Assembly: GCA_017445085.1 (NCBI GenBank)
Contig: JAFSUT010000010.1
Coordinates: 1-39,631, forward strand
DNA from: Clostridia bacterium
Lineage (GTDB): Bacteria > Bacillota > Clostridia > Oscillospirales > CAG-272
DNA: 39,631 nt
Reading direction: 5' to 3'
The position numbers and the translations under genes are program-made. The notes below the pieces were generated by a model, which was not told the origin of the DNA, searched no databases, and was given only the letters and a program-made list of their open reading frames with translations. Each line of letters opens with the position of its first letter. Positions within the stretch are counted from its first letter, which is position 1. This document shows, one piece after another, positions 15,300-24,510 of this stretch.

Positions 15300-18200
15300 T
15301 CAGTCCAGCGGCGTCGGTGAGATCTCAACCGTGTCGCCGAGCGCCAGCGAATAGATCAGTACGCGGCGCGGCGCCCGTCCGCACAGTTTTTCGATCGCGG
15401 CGGCGTAATAGGAGAGCTGGCGGGTGTGGCGCGCCCGGAGGAGGGCTTCCGCCGCCGCGCGCGCGGGGGGCAGATGGTCGGTTTTGTAGTCGATGAGGGT
15501 GATCTCGCCCTGCCCGTCGATAAAGAAGCAGTCGATCACGCCCTGCACGAAGATCTCGCGCCCGCGGAGCGCGGCTTTGCGCGTTTCGTCCTCGGTAAAG
15601 GCGGCGGCGGGCAGCGGCAGATTGAACCGCTGTTCGCGAAAGACGGCGTCTGCCGCCGTCATCTCACCAAAGAGCGGGGAGCGCAGAAAGGCTTCGACCT
15701 CCGGGATCTCGACGAGCGACGCGTCGTGCGGCGTGATAAAGCCGTGCACGCACAGACGCTCGATCTCGGCGGAAACGCCGTGCGCCTTTGCGTTTTCAAA
15801 ATCAAAAAACTGCATAAAGAGGTGGGTCGCCGTGCCGCGTGCGGCGGCGCTGTCGGCTTCGGCGGAGAGAAAGGCGGGGCGCTCTGCCGGCGTCGGCAGT
15901 TTTTCGCCCATGTCCTCCGCGACGTCCGCGTCCTCGTCAAGGATGCCCGGATACAGCGCCGAAATCGAGAGTTTTGCGGGGATCTCGGTCATCTCCGGAT
16001 GCGGATAGACGCGCTCAAACCGCGCTGCAAGGACGGCGGCAAGTTCTTCGTCCGGCGCCGGGTGCGCTGTCGCTTCTTCGATTTCTTCTGCCGCGTTTTG
16101 CATCGGCGCGTACGGCAAAAGTTGAAAATCGACGTCCGGCGGGCAGTCGGCGGCGGTCGCCTGTAAGATCAGCGAGAGAAAACTTGTTTGCTTTTTTGCG
16201 GCGTAGGGGACGTCCAGGCGACTGTCCGCCTTTGCCTTTTCCACAAACTGCGCGGGACGGTCAAGTTCCGCGGAAACGTACAGGCGCTCCCGTGCGCGGG
16301 TGAGCGCGACGTAGAGATTGCGCAGTTCGTCCTTGCGCAGGGTGTCGATGATCTTTTGCCTTACGGCAAGCCGCGGGAGATGCTCGAAGGAAAAATAATT
16401 GCTTTCATCGCGCAGGCAGACGGCAAAGCCGGCGTCGGCGTCGTACAGGATCTTGCTGCCGCCGTCGGCTTCGTTGTATTTTTTCTGCGTGTCGGCGAGA
16501 AAGACGACCGGCGCTTCCAGCCCTTTGGAGTGGTGGACGGTCATCATGCGCACCGCACCGCCGACGGCAAGCGGCTGCGCGCCGCAAAGGGTCGTTTTGC
16601 CGTTTTGTTCGATGCTGTCGAGATAGCGCATAAAGTCGGACAAACTGCGGTAACTGCCGCCCCCGAAGGTGGCGGCAATATTGCGGAAAAGTTCCAGGTT
16701 TTCGCGGCGGAGTTCATTTTGCCCGGCGATGCGGGCGTACAGCCCGAGCCGCTCATAGACTTCGTCAATGAGTTCGGCGGCGCCGGTATAACGCGCCAGG
16801 GCGCGAAATTCGCCGATGTTTTCAAGGAGAGATTTGACTTTTCGGCGGTTTTCGTCGTCGAGGTCGCCCTCGCTTATGTCGCGCACGAGCGAGGTGTAGA
16901 GGCGCTCGTCCTTGTTTTGCTTGCGCAAAAGTGCAAGATAGTCGGGCGTGACGCCGCAGAGCGGGGAGAGGAGCAGACCGCAGAGGGCGGCGTCGTTTCT
17001 CGGATTGTCGATGACCCCGAAGAGGCAGCGCACGAGTTTGATCTCGTTTGCCGCCAGCAGGTCGGTCTTGCTCTCGGCGGCAACGGGAATGCCGCGCGCC
17101 GCAAGCGCTTGCGCGATTTGCGTGCCCTTGCCGCGCAGGGAACGCAGGAGGATAAGGACGTCGCCGTAGGTGATGCGGCTGCCGTCCTGTTTGCGCTCCT
17201 CTCTGACCAGGCGCTCGATCTCGCCGGCGATGTACTCCGCCTCGCCCCGCGCCGGCGGCGCGCCTTTCGGCGCCTTTTCGCAGAGCGCGATCTTGACGGG
17301 GACGGGGAAATCCTCGCCGCCTTTTTTGTGGACGAGGGCGTCCGCCGCCTGATACCCGATGTCGGGGGAGATCTTCGGCATCAGCCGGTCAAAAATATGA
17401 TTGGTAAAGTCGATGATTTCCCGGCTGCATCGGAAGTTTTCGCTGAGAAACAGGGAGGACGGCTCGCCCGCCGCGGCAGATGCAAGCGGCTTGTACGCCG
17501 TGCGGAGCCCCGCAAAGATCGTGGGGTCGGCGCCGCGAAAACCGTAGATGCTCTGCTTGATGTCGCCGACCATAAAGCGGTTTTTGCCGCTGGAGAGCGC
17601 AGAGAAAATGCGATCCTGCACGGCGTTGACGTCCTGATATTCGTCAATATAAATGGCGTCAAACGCGGCTTTTTGACTTTCGGCAAGCGGGGTGTCACGG
17701 TCGCTGTCGTCCACGAGAAGTTTCAGCGTATAGCGGCTGATGTCGCTGAAGGTCAGGATCCCGCGGCGTTTCTTTTCTTCAAGGGCGCGGCGCTCAAATA
17801 CGGTCAAAAGCCGCCCCGTGACGTCGGCAAGAGCAGCGGTGCGCCGCTGGAAATCGGCAAGCGACGCCTGGGGTGTGCCGCAGAGAACTTGCAGAGATTT
17901 GACGCCGGCTTTGCAGGCGTCGCGCACGGCTTTGATGGGATCCTTCCATGGGTTTTCTCCTTTTTTTTGCGGCATACGGTCAAATTTTACTGCCGCAAGC
18001 CGCTCGCAAAAGGCGGTGTACCCCTGTGCAAGCGCGGCGGCGAGCAGGGTGATTTGTTTGCTTTCTTCTTCGAGGAGGGGCGCGTAGATGGGGGCAAATT
18101 CGGCGTCGGCGCAGAGTTTTTCCAAGAGCTGCGCGTAACTTGCTCTGTAATAGTCGAGTTGCTCACTGAACCCGGCAAGCACGCGCCGCCCGCCGCCGGA

Positions 18201-18854
18201 GAGGAAAAAGTCGCCTTTGGCGTCTTCGTATAGGTTTGCGGCACAGTCAAAGAGCGCCGCCGCGCCGCGCGGATAGTTTTCGAGTTTTGCGGCAAGTGAG
18301 AGCAGATCGTTTGCCAGATTTCCGTCGCCGCCGACGCCGTACAGCGTATCCACAAGGCAGAGAAATTCCTCGTTGGAAATGCCGGTCTCCGCGGACGTGC
18401 CGCCGTAGCACTCTTCGATGAGCGCGTCCATCACGGAGGTGTCAATGAGGCGGCTTTCGTCCTCGTGCGCAATGCGAAAGGCGGGCGACAAACCGAGGGA
18501 CGCCGCGTTTTCGCGGACAAAGTCGAGGCAAAAGGCGTCGATCGTGGAGATCTTGGCGCTTGGCAGCAGGGCGAGCTGCGCCGAGAGAAAGGCGCGGCTT
18601 TCCTCGTCGTCGGTCTCCTCCAGCGCCGCCGCAAGGGCGGCGGATATCTTTTGCCGGAGTTCGGCGGCGGTCGCACGGGTAAAGGTGACCACAAGCAAGC
18701 GGTCGATCGGCACGGGGTGCGACGTGTCGGTCACCGTTTCGAGGATGCGGCGGATCAGCGTAAAGGTCTTGCCGCTGCCGGCGGCGGCGCTGACCAGGAG
18801 CGTGCGATCACGCGTTTCAATTGCCAGCGCTTGCGCTTTCGTCGGATTCGACAT
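15300..18854 (-). CDS. addA: AddA helicase-nuclease
   Basis: The 1184-residue motor and nuclease subunit of AddAB, the Gram-positive counterpart of RecBCD. It processes double-strand ends to 3' single strands for RecA. Walker A is SAAAGSGKT (about residues 22-30) and the Walker B-like box of superfamily 1 helicases is IDEYQDVNAVQ. NENFRCSREII and VALTRARERLYV are further UvrD-type motifs. The C-terminal RecB-type nuclease shows VQGVIDCFFID and LIDYKTDHL (about 1120-1127), with the catalytic D and K present. The start at 18854 (MSNPTKAQALAIETRD) is preferred over upstream in-frame codons because GAGGAGG precedes it and homology begins there. It overlaps the end of addB by 38 bases, indicating tight co-expression. 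Confidence 0.96.
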   Translation of the reverse strand: MSNPTKAQALAIETRDRTLLVSAAAGSGKTFTLIRRILETVTDTSHPVPIDRLLVVTFTRATAAELRQKISAALAAALEETDDEESRAFLSAQLALLPSAKISTIDAFCLDFVRENAASLGLSPAFRIAHEDESRLIDTSVMDALIEECYGGTSAETGISNEEFLCLVDTLYGVGGDGNLANDLLSLAAKLENYPRGAAALFDCAANLYEDAKGDFFLSGGGRRVLAGFSEQLDYYRASYAQLLEKLCADAEFAPIYAPLLEEESKQITLLAAALAQGYTAFCERLAAVKFDRMPQKKGENPWKDPIKAVRDACKAGVKSLQVLCGTPQASLADFQRRTAALADVTGRLLTVFERRALEEKKRRGILTFSDISRYTLKLLVDDSDRDTPLAESQKAAFDAIYIDEYQDVNAVQDRIFSALSSGKNRFMVGDIKQSIYGFRGADPTIFAGLRTAYKPLASAAAGEPSSLFLSENFRCSREIIDFTNHIFDRLMPKISPDIGYQAADALVHKKGGEDFPVPVKIALCEKAPKGAPPARGEAEYIAGEIERLVREERKQDGSRITYGDVLILLRSLRGKGTQIAQALAARGIPVAAESKTDLLAANEIKLVRCLFGVIDNPRNDAALCGLLLSPLCGVTPDYLALLRKQNKDERLYTSLVRDISEGDLDDENRRKVKSLLENIGEFRALARYTGAAELIDEVYERLGLYARIAGQNELRRENLELFRNIAATFGGGSYRSLSDFMRYLDSIEQNGKTTLCGAQPLAVGGAVRMMTVHHSKGLEAPVVFLADTQKKYNEADGGSKILYDADAGFAVCLRDESNYFSFEHLPRLAVRQKIIDTLRKDELRNLYVALTRARERLYVSAELDRPAQFVEKAKADSRLDVPYAAKKQTSFLSLILQATAADCPPDVDFQLLPYAPMQNAAEEIEEATAHPAPDEELAAVLAARFERVYPHPEMTEIPAKLSISALYPGILDEDADVAEDMGEKLPTPAERPAFLSAEADSAAARGTATHLFMQFFDFENAKAHGVSAEIERLCVHGFITPHDASLVEIPEVEAFLRSPLFGEMTAADAVFREQRFNLPLPAAAFTEDETRKAALRGREIFVQGVIDCFFIDGQGEITLIDYKTDHLPPARAAAEALLRARHTRQLSYYAAAIEKLCGRAPRRVLIYSLALGDTVEISPTPLD

Positions 18855-21800
18855 CGTTTTCCTCCTCTTCCGTGATGAGAGATCCGTCTCTGCGGCAGAT
18901 CTTATCAAATTTACAGTAGCTGCACGGATTACCGCTTCCACGCGCGGTGTCGCGGCAGTCGATGCGCCCGCTCCGCATTTCGGCGGCGGCGGTTTTGACG
19001 GCGGTCTTGACGGTTTCAAACGCGTCGGCAAACTCTGCGCGGCTCTTGGTGATTTCTTTTTTCAGTTGATCCGATACGATACCGCCGAGGATGTTGCCGA
19101 GCGCCGCTTCGTCCAGGACGAGACCGCGACGGGATAAACCTTCGCCGGCGCGCGCCGCCCCGTCAAAATCTTGTGCCGGCGGGGCTTTGAGGTGTTCGCT
19201 TTTTGCCTTGACGACAAAGTAGACGGCGCCCGCCGGCACAAGTTCCTCGGCGGAGGAAACGCCGACAAGGTCAAAAAAGGCGCGATCGGCGATTTCGGTG
19301 AGCGTCATCAAATAGAGAAAGAGCTGCAGATTTTTGCCTTTGGCAAGGTCGCTCTCGGAAAAGGTTTTGTTTCCCGTTTTATAGTCCACGATCCGTAGGT
19401 AGACTTTGCCGCCCTCGCGGCAGACGTCCACGCGGTCGGCGATCCCGCGGAGGATCGCCGTGCCGCCGTCGTCAAGGGTAATGACGTAGGGGGCGTGCCC
19501 TTGCGCCATCCCGATGGGATACTCAAAGGCGAGCGGTTCAAAACGGCTGTTTGCAAATTCGGTGCGCAGATTTTTCAAAATCAGGGTCACGTGTTTGGAT
19601 AGTCTGCCGAAAAGTGCGTCCATCCGCGCACTGCCGCCGATCGGCGCAAGCACGGTGCGCACGGCGCCGTCGCAGGTCGTGCGTGCGATCTGTTCGATTT
19701 CGCCGTCGTCGAGTTTGCCGATGGATTTTCCCCTTTCGTGCAGATCCCGCAGGACGACTTCAAGGATCTTATGGACAAAACTGCCGGTGTCGGCGGGATT
19801 GAAGACAAAGCGCTGCCCGTCGCAAAGACCGAGCAGACTTTCGCAAAAATACCGCATTTTGCAGTCGTTGTATTTATCGAGTTTAGACTGTGAAAGCTGC
19901 ATTCTGTCCCCGTAGACGGCGGCGGCGCTCTCTTTGCGCATCGCAAGGTTGTCCGAGGAGAGGGCGCGTTGTCCGGGGAGCGGGGGCAGGACTTCGCCGC
20001 GCGCGATGAGAACGCCCTCGAGCGTGGCTTCCGCACGCTCCGAAAACCTGCCGAGGTCCCGCTTTGCAAGTTCGGCGTACCAGATCTTTTCGGCGTCGTC
20101 GAGGTTGGTATAGACGTAGGAGAAAAGTGAAGTTTCAAAGAGTTTTTGCAGGCGGGTGATCGCAAAGGAGGGGAGCGCGTCGGCAAAGTCGGCGCCGTGC
20201 AGATGGTAGGAGACCACTGCCTTTTCAGCGGCGATGTCCAGCGCACGTATCATATGGAAAAGTTCGCGCGCGGCGCGGAGTTTTTTGTTTTGCGAGAGCG
20301 AAATGCCGCAGCTTTCCAAAAGATGCTCGCGGTCGTCCTCACACAACATCGGGCTTTCGCCGACGGCGGCGGGAAATACGCCGTCGTTGACGCCGAGGAT
20401 CAGCACGAGTTTTTTGCGCTCGGTGCGCACGGTGTCGATGCCGCCGATGATGACCTCGTCCACCGCGGCGGGGATGGACGCAAGTTCGAGTTTGGAAAAG
20501 AGCAGGCGGCAGAGGTCCGAGAATTCGGTGGCGGTCACGGGTTCGTCGCCGGCGGCGACGGTCAGTGCGTCCAGCGCGCCGAGCGTGATGTTCCAAAGCC
20601 GCACGGCGTCCGCCGTGCGATCCAGCCCGAAGTAGCGGGTAAAGTTTTTGTCGGTGGAGCGCTCGCGGATCTTGGCGTCGTCGAGAAAATCGAAAAGCGC
20701 GGTCGCAAAATCGCGCACGGTCACGGCGCCGCAGAGCGAGTCGGCAAAGCGGATGAGCGGTGCGGAAAGTTCGCGCCGCACGCGGTTGACCTCTTCCAGC
20801 GACTGCACCGGCGCCCCGGTGTAGCCCTCCCAAGGCATGGTGAAATCCTCGTCGGAAAGATAGCGGGCGCGCCCGCTCACGTTCCAGCGGTCGATATATT
20901 CGACAAACAGGTCGCAGTCGTCGTCCGAAATGCCGCAAAGTCCCGTGCGCGCGTAGGAGATCATATCGGAAAGGGAAAAATTGTAAACGTAGAGCGAGAG
21001 CGCCGACAGGATCAGTTTGGTCAGCGGCAGGGCAGAGATATCGGTCTTTTCGGAAAAGAAGACCGGGACGCCGCAGAGCCGCAGCGTGCGGTCGATGACG
21101 CCGGCGTAGGCGCCCGGGTCGCGCATGACGACGGCGATGTCGCTGTAGGAAAGTCCGCGCGTGTGGACGGCTTTGTAGATCTCACGGGCGCAGAGTTCCA
21201 CTTCTTCACGCGGCGTGGCGCAGGCGACCGCCTCAAGCACGCCCTCGGTGGAGCCGCCGGAATACGTCGGCGCGCCGAAATCCCACAGGCAGGTCTTGGC
21301 AAATTCGAGGGGGGCGGGCGCGCTGTCCGCAAAGGAAAATTCTTCTATGCCGCAGCCGAGTTTTGCGGCAAGCGTGAAAAGTCCGCGGCGCGTGTCGGCG
21401 ATCTCGGCGAGATGCGCGCCGCCGCGCGAAAAGGGAAGCGTCAAGGTGACGTGTACGCCGCGGGAGAGAATGCGCGAGAGGATCCTGCGCTCCTGCGCGG
21501 TAAAACTCAGGAAAGAATCGACAAAGACTTCGGCATCCCCGAAAAAGTCGTTTTCTTCAAGCAGGTCTGCAAGGACGTCAAGATCGTCCGCGCTTTCGGC
21601 AAATTCTTTATGGAGCAGGAGTTCGTATTCGCCGTAGAGGGCGGCGATGTCCGAAAGTTTGTCCGAAAGCGGCGCGGGCGCAAGGCTTTGTGCGGCGGCG
21701 GTCAGCGCCTCCGGCGTCACGGCGGCGGCGCGAAATTCGGTAAACAGACTGCACAGGGATTCGACGGCGTCGCCCTCGAGCGTGCGAAGCGTGCGCAGGC

Positions 21801-22098
21801 GGTTTTGAAGGCGTTTATGCGCCCGCCAGACGAAAAGCAGACGCGTCCCCGCGTCGGCGTAGCGGTAGGTCAGTTTGCCGTAGCGGCGGCAAACCAGATT
21901 GGAAAGGCGCGAAAAACCGAGGGCGTCGGCAAGGAGCGCCGCCCCGGCGGGCAGATGTGTCGCCAAGCCGCGCTCGGCAAGGAGAGCGCATTGGTCGGGG
22001 ACGATGAGATAGGCGCGGCGCCCGTCGGCGACGACCTTTTGCATACGGGCATAGACTTCATTTTGCGCGGCGTAGGTGCCGTAGAGCAGGGTCAGCAT
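18817..22098 (-). CDS. addB: AddB, Fe-S nuclease subunit of AddAB
   Basis: The 1093-residue partner of AddA, with an inactive-helicase-like fold (for Chi recognition in studied homologues) and a second RecB-type nuclease. The C-terminal nuclease shows YLRIVDYKTGNKTF. The iron-sulfur cysteines are recognisable: KYNDCKMRYF supplies the first, and NPCSYCKFDKIC (C-x2-C-x5-C) the other three near the C-terminus. The N-terminus reads MLTLLYGTYAAQNEVYARM where many AddB proteins have a Walker A GxxGSGKT, so nucleotide binding by this subunit looks lost. The ATG at 22098 is chosen for its GGGAGGA site and because family similarity starts there. addB is first in the addB-addA transcript, divergent from the topoisomerase gene. 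Confidence 0.93.
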   Translation of the reverse strand: MLTLLYGTYAAQNEVYARMQKVVADGRRAYLIVPDQCALLAERGLATHLPAGAALLADALGFSRLSNLVCRRYGKLTYRYADAGTRLLFVWRAHKRLQNRLRTLRTLEGDAVESLCSLFTEFRAAAVTPEALTAAAQSLAPAPLSDKLSDIAALYGEYELLLHKEFAESADDLDVLADLLEENDFFGDAEVFVDSFLSFTAQERRILSRILSRGVHVTLTLPFSRGGAHLAEIADTRRGLFTLAAKLGCGIEEFSFADSAPAPLEFAKTCLWDFGAPTYSGGSTEGVLEAVACATPREEVELCAREIYKAVHTRGLSYSDIAVVMRDPGAYAGVIDRTLRLCGVPVFFSEKTDISALPLTKLILSALSLYVYNFSLSDMISYARTGLCGISDDDCDLFVEYIDRWNVSGRARYLSDEDFTMPWEGYTGAPVQSLEEVNRVRRELSAPLIRFADSLCGAVTVRDFATALFDFLDDAKIRERSTDKNFTRYFGLDRTADAVRLWNITLGALDALTVAAGDEPVTATEFSDLCRLLFSKLELASIPAAVDEVIIGGIDTVRTERKKLVLILGVNDGVFPAAVGESPMLCEDDREHLLESCGISLSQNKKLRAARELFHMIRALDIAAEKAVVSYHLHGADFADALPSFAITRLQKLFETSLFSYVYTNLDDAEKIWYAELAKRDLGRFSERAEATLEGVLIARGEVLPPLPGQRALSSDNLAMRKESAAAVYGDRMQLSQSKLDKYNDCKMRYFCESLLGLCDGQRFVFNPADTGSFVHKILEVVLRDLHERGKSIGKLDDGEIEQIARTTCDGAVRTVLAPIGGSARMDALFGRLSKHVTLILKNLRTEFANSRFEPLAFEYPIGMAQGHAPYVITLDDGGTAILRGIADRVDVCREGGKVYLRIVDYKTGNKTFSESDLAKGKNLQLFLYLMTLTEIADRAFFDLVGVSSAEELVPAGAVYFVVKAKSEHLKAPPAQDFDGAARAGEGLSRRGLVLDEAALGNILGGIVSDQLKKEITKSRAEFADAFETVKTAVKTAAAEMRSGRIDCRDTARGSGNPCSYCKFDKICRRDGSLITEEEENDVESDESASAGN

Positions 22099-22199
22099 GG
22101 ATTTTCCTCCCGTCAATCGTTTTCTGCATACAGTATAGTGCGGGATATGCACCATAAAACGGACAGTAAAAAAGTTTTCGTCCGAAATCATCTATCGGT

Positions 22200-22228
22200 A
22201 GTATAGCAAAATTTCGGCGGTGCGGCAA
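22200..22228 (-). promoter_or_regulatory. Probable promoter of addBA
   Basis: On the minus strand, TTGCCG (22223-22228) and TATACT (22200-22205) with a 17-base spacer. A second TATACT at 22132-22137 has no good -35 partner. Confidence 0.5.
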
Positions 22229-22237
22229 GTGATAATG

Positions 22238-22266
22238 TTGACAAAAATCCGAAATTGCGGTAAAAT
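22238..22266 (+). promoter_or_regulatory. Promoter of the topoisomerase subunit B gene
   Basis: A perfect TTGACA (22238-22243) and TAAAAT (22261-22266) with a 17-base spacer, 30 bases before the ATG. It is back-to-back with the addBA promoter. Confidence 0.75.
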
Positions 22267-22296
22267 AATACGAGATGTTTATCTTGTGAGGTAACT

Positions 22297-24303
22297 ATGG
22301 CACAAAACGATAAAAACGGCGCAGTTTACGACAACCAAAGTATTTCGATGCTCAAAGGCGCCGACCGCGTGCGCAAACGCCCGGCGGTCATTTTCGGCTC
22401 GGACGGGCTGGAGGGGTGCGAGCACTCGTTTTTTGAGATCCTGTCCAACGCGGTGGACGAGGCGCGCGAGGGGTACGGCGACGAGATCATCGTCACGGTG
22501 AGAAACGACCACTCGCTGGAAGTTGAAGACTTCGGGCGCGGCGTGCCGCTCGGATGGAACGAGCGCGAGCAGCGGTACAACTGGGAACTTGTCTACTGCG
22601 AACTTTACGCGGGCGGCAAATATAACAACAATGACGAAAACGCCGCGTACGGCTATTCGCTTGGGCTGAACGGCCTCGGCGCGTGCGCAACGCAATACGC
22701 CTCCGCGTATATGGAAGTTTATTCTTACGCGGGCGGGCAGTGCAGCAGCATTACCTTTCGGCGCGGCTCTCCGGCGTCAGAACTTTCGGTGCGCCCGCTT
22801 GAAAAACGCGAAAAAAAGCACGGCACGGTCATCCGCTGGCTGCCCGACCGCGACGTCTTTACCGACATCGACATCCCGCATGAGTTTTTCGCGGGCGTCC
22901 TGCAGCAGCAGTCGGTGGTCAACAAGGGGCTGAAATTCATCCTCAAGACCGAGGATGCCGAGGGCAATTTCACCGACGAAGAATTTGTGTATGAAAACGG
23001 CATTTCCGACTATTTGAAAGAGATCGTCGGCGACAGCGCCCTTGTCGAGCCGGTCTTTTGGACGATGGAGCGCACGGGGCGCGACCGCGAGGACAAGGAC
23101 GACTACAAACTCAAAGCCGAGATGACCTTTACTCTTTCCAAAACGGTCAGCCGCATCGAGTATTATCACAACTCAAGTTTTCTCGAGCACGGCGGCTCGC
23201 CCGACAAGGCGGTGCGCACGGCGTTTGTCTTTGCGCTGGATAAATACTGCAAGAGCATCGGCGCCTATAAGAAAAACGAGAGCAAGATCGGCTTTGCCGA
23301 CATTGAGGACAGCCTTGTCCTTGTCATCAACAGTTTTTCCACGCAGACTTCCTATGAAAACCAGACCAAAAAAGCGATCACCAACACCTTTATCAAGGAT
23401 GCGATGACCGATTTTATCAAGCACAATCTCGAGGTGTACTTTGCGGAGCATCCGACCGAGGGCGCGACCATCGTCGCGCAGGTGATGACCAATAAGCGCG
23501 CCAGAGAAAGCGCGGAAAAGACGCGCAGCGACATCAAAAAGAAACTCTCGGGCAATACCGATATCGCCAACCGTGTGGAAAAGTTTGTCAGCTGCCGCTC
23601 CAAAGATCCTGCGGTGCGTGAACTCTATATCGTGGAGGGCGACAGCGCGATGAGCTCCTGTAAACTCGGACGTGACGCCGAGTTCCAGGCGATCATCCCC
23701 GTGCGCGGCAAAACGCTCAACTGCCTCAAAGCCTCGACCAAACGCATTTTTGAGAGCGATATTATCTGCGACCTTTTGCGTGTGATCGGCTGCGGCGTAG
23801 AGTTTAAGGGCAAGGAGCGGGGCGACCTCTCCGCTTTTGATTACGACGCGCTTCGCTGGAACCGCATCATCATCTGCACCGATGCCGATGAAGACGGCTT
23901 TCAGATCCGCACGCTCCTGCTCACGCTCTTCTATCAACTGCTGCCGACCCTGCTGGATAAAGGCAAAGTGTTTATCGCGGAGTCGCCGCTGTTTGAGATC
24001 AGCACGAAAGACGAGATCTATTTTGCGTATAATGAATTTGAAAAGGCAAAGATCACGGGCGAACTTGACGAGAAAAAAATCAAGTACAATTTGCAGCGTT
24101 CCAAGGGACTGGGTGAAAATGAGCCGGATATGATGTGGCGCACGACGATGAATCCCGCCACGCGGCGCCTGATCGCCGTCACGTCCACCGACGCCGCCGC
24201 CACCGACGATATGTTTGAACTGATGCTCGGCGACAACGTGGCGCGCCGCAAGCAGTATATCGCCGAAAACGGGGCGCGGTATACCGCCATGGCGGATATT
24301 TAG
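22297..24303 (+). CDS. parE: Topoisomerase IV-type subunit B (clostridial variant)
   Basis: The 668-residue ATPase subunit of a type IIA topoisomerase that unlinks or relaxes DNA together with the subunit A encoded at 31245-33449. The GHKL ATPase begins with LKGADRVRKRPAVIFGSDG, contains FFEILSNAVDEAREG (Glu47 and Asn51 in the catalytic and Mg positions), DFGRGVP and YSLGLNGLGA. The Toprim domain has VEGDSAMSSCKLGRD and TDADEDGFQIRTLLL; standard GyrB/ParE has EGDSAGGSAKQGRD and DADVDG. I know this variant from Clostridia, where it is usually annotated as topoisomerase IV or gyrase B. Size without an insert also favours topoisomerase IV. The gene has its own promoter and a strong terminator, and its A partner is not adjacent. 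Confidence 0.9.
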   Translation: MAQNDKNGAVYDNQSISMLKGADRVRKRPAVIFGSDGLEGCEHSFFEILSNAVDEAREGYGDEIIVTVRNDHSLEVEDFGRGVPLGWNEREQRYNWELVYCELYAGGKYNNNDENAAYGYSLGLNGLGACATQYASAYMEVYSYAGGQCSSITFRRGSPASELSVRPLEKREKKHGTVIRWLPDRDVFTDIDIPHEFFAGVLQQQSVVNKGLKFILKTEDAEGNFTDEEFVYENGISDYLKEIVGDSALVEPVFWTMERTGRDREDKDDYKLKAEMTFTLSKTVSRIEYYHNSSFLEHGGSPDKAVRTAFVFALDKYCKSIGAYKKNESKIGFADIEDSLVLVINSFSTQTSYENQTKKAITNTFIKDAMTDFIKHNLEVYFAEHPTEGATIVAQVMTNKRARESAEKTRSDIKKKLSGNTDIANRVEKFVSCRSKDPAVRELYIVEGDSAMSSCKLGRDAEFQAIIPVRGKTLNCLKASTKRIFESDIICDLLRVIGCGVEFKGKERGDLSAFDYDALRWNRIIICTDADEDGFQIRTLLLTLFYQLLPTLLDKGKVFIAESPLFEISTKDEIYFAYNEFEKAKITGELDEKKIKYNLQRSKGLGENEPDMMWRTTMNPATRRLIAVTSTDAAATDDMFELMLGDNVARRKQYIAENGARYTAMADI

Positions 24304-24314
24304 TGAATATACGG

Positions 24315-24353
24315 AAAATCAGCCGCCGCACGAAAAATGCGGCGGCTGATTTT
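24315..24353 (+). terminator. Terminator of the topoisomerase subunit B gene
   Basis: A 16-bp stem (24315-24330 with 24338-24353) ending in TTTT, with loop CGAAAAA. Its A-rich left arm makes it potentially bidirectional. Confidence 0.88.
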
Positions 24354-24354
24354 G

Positions 24355-24389
24355 ACTTTGCGCGACTTGAAATACAGCCGGCGCAAAGT
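24355..24389. repeat. Inverted repeat upstream of the AraC gene
   Basis: Perfect 9-base arms (24355-24363 with 24381-24389) are separated by 17 bases. It lies about 57 bases before the -35 box of the AraC regulator promoter and could be an operator, or a second-stage terminator hairpin without a T run. Confidence 0.35.
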
Positions 24390-24445
24390 GTTTTGCACGC
24401 GGTAACATGTCGGATTTTTTATACAACGACACAAATATATTACCA

Positions 24446-24474
24446 TTGACAAGAAAAAACGCCTATGCTACAAT
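24446..24474 (+). promoter_or_regulatory. Promoter of the AraC-family regulator
   Basis: A perfect TTGACA (24446-24451) and TACAAT (24469-24474) with a 17-base spacer, 36 bases before the ATG. Confidence 0.75.
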
Positions 24475-24510
24475 GAAAGAAAAAAGTACAAAAAGTGTAG
24501 GTGAGGAAAA

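Noticed and set aside
16188..18233. Long plus-strand open frame opposite addA
   Set aside because: Third-position GC of addA keeps the opposite frame open; no recognisable domain.
20146..22206. Long plus-strand open frame opposite addB
   Set aside because: Antisense shadow of a well-supported gene, no initiation signal.
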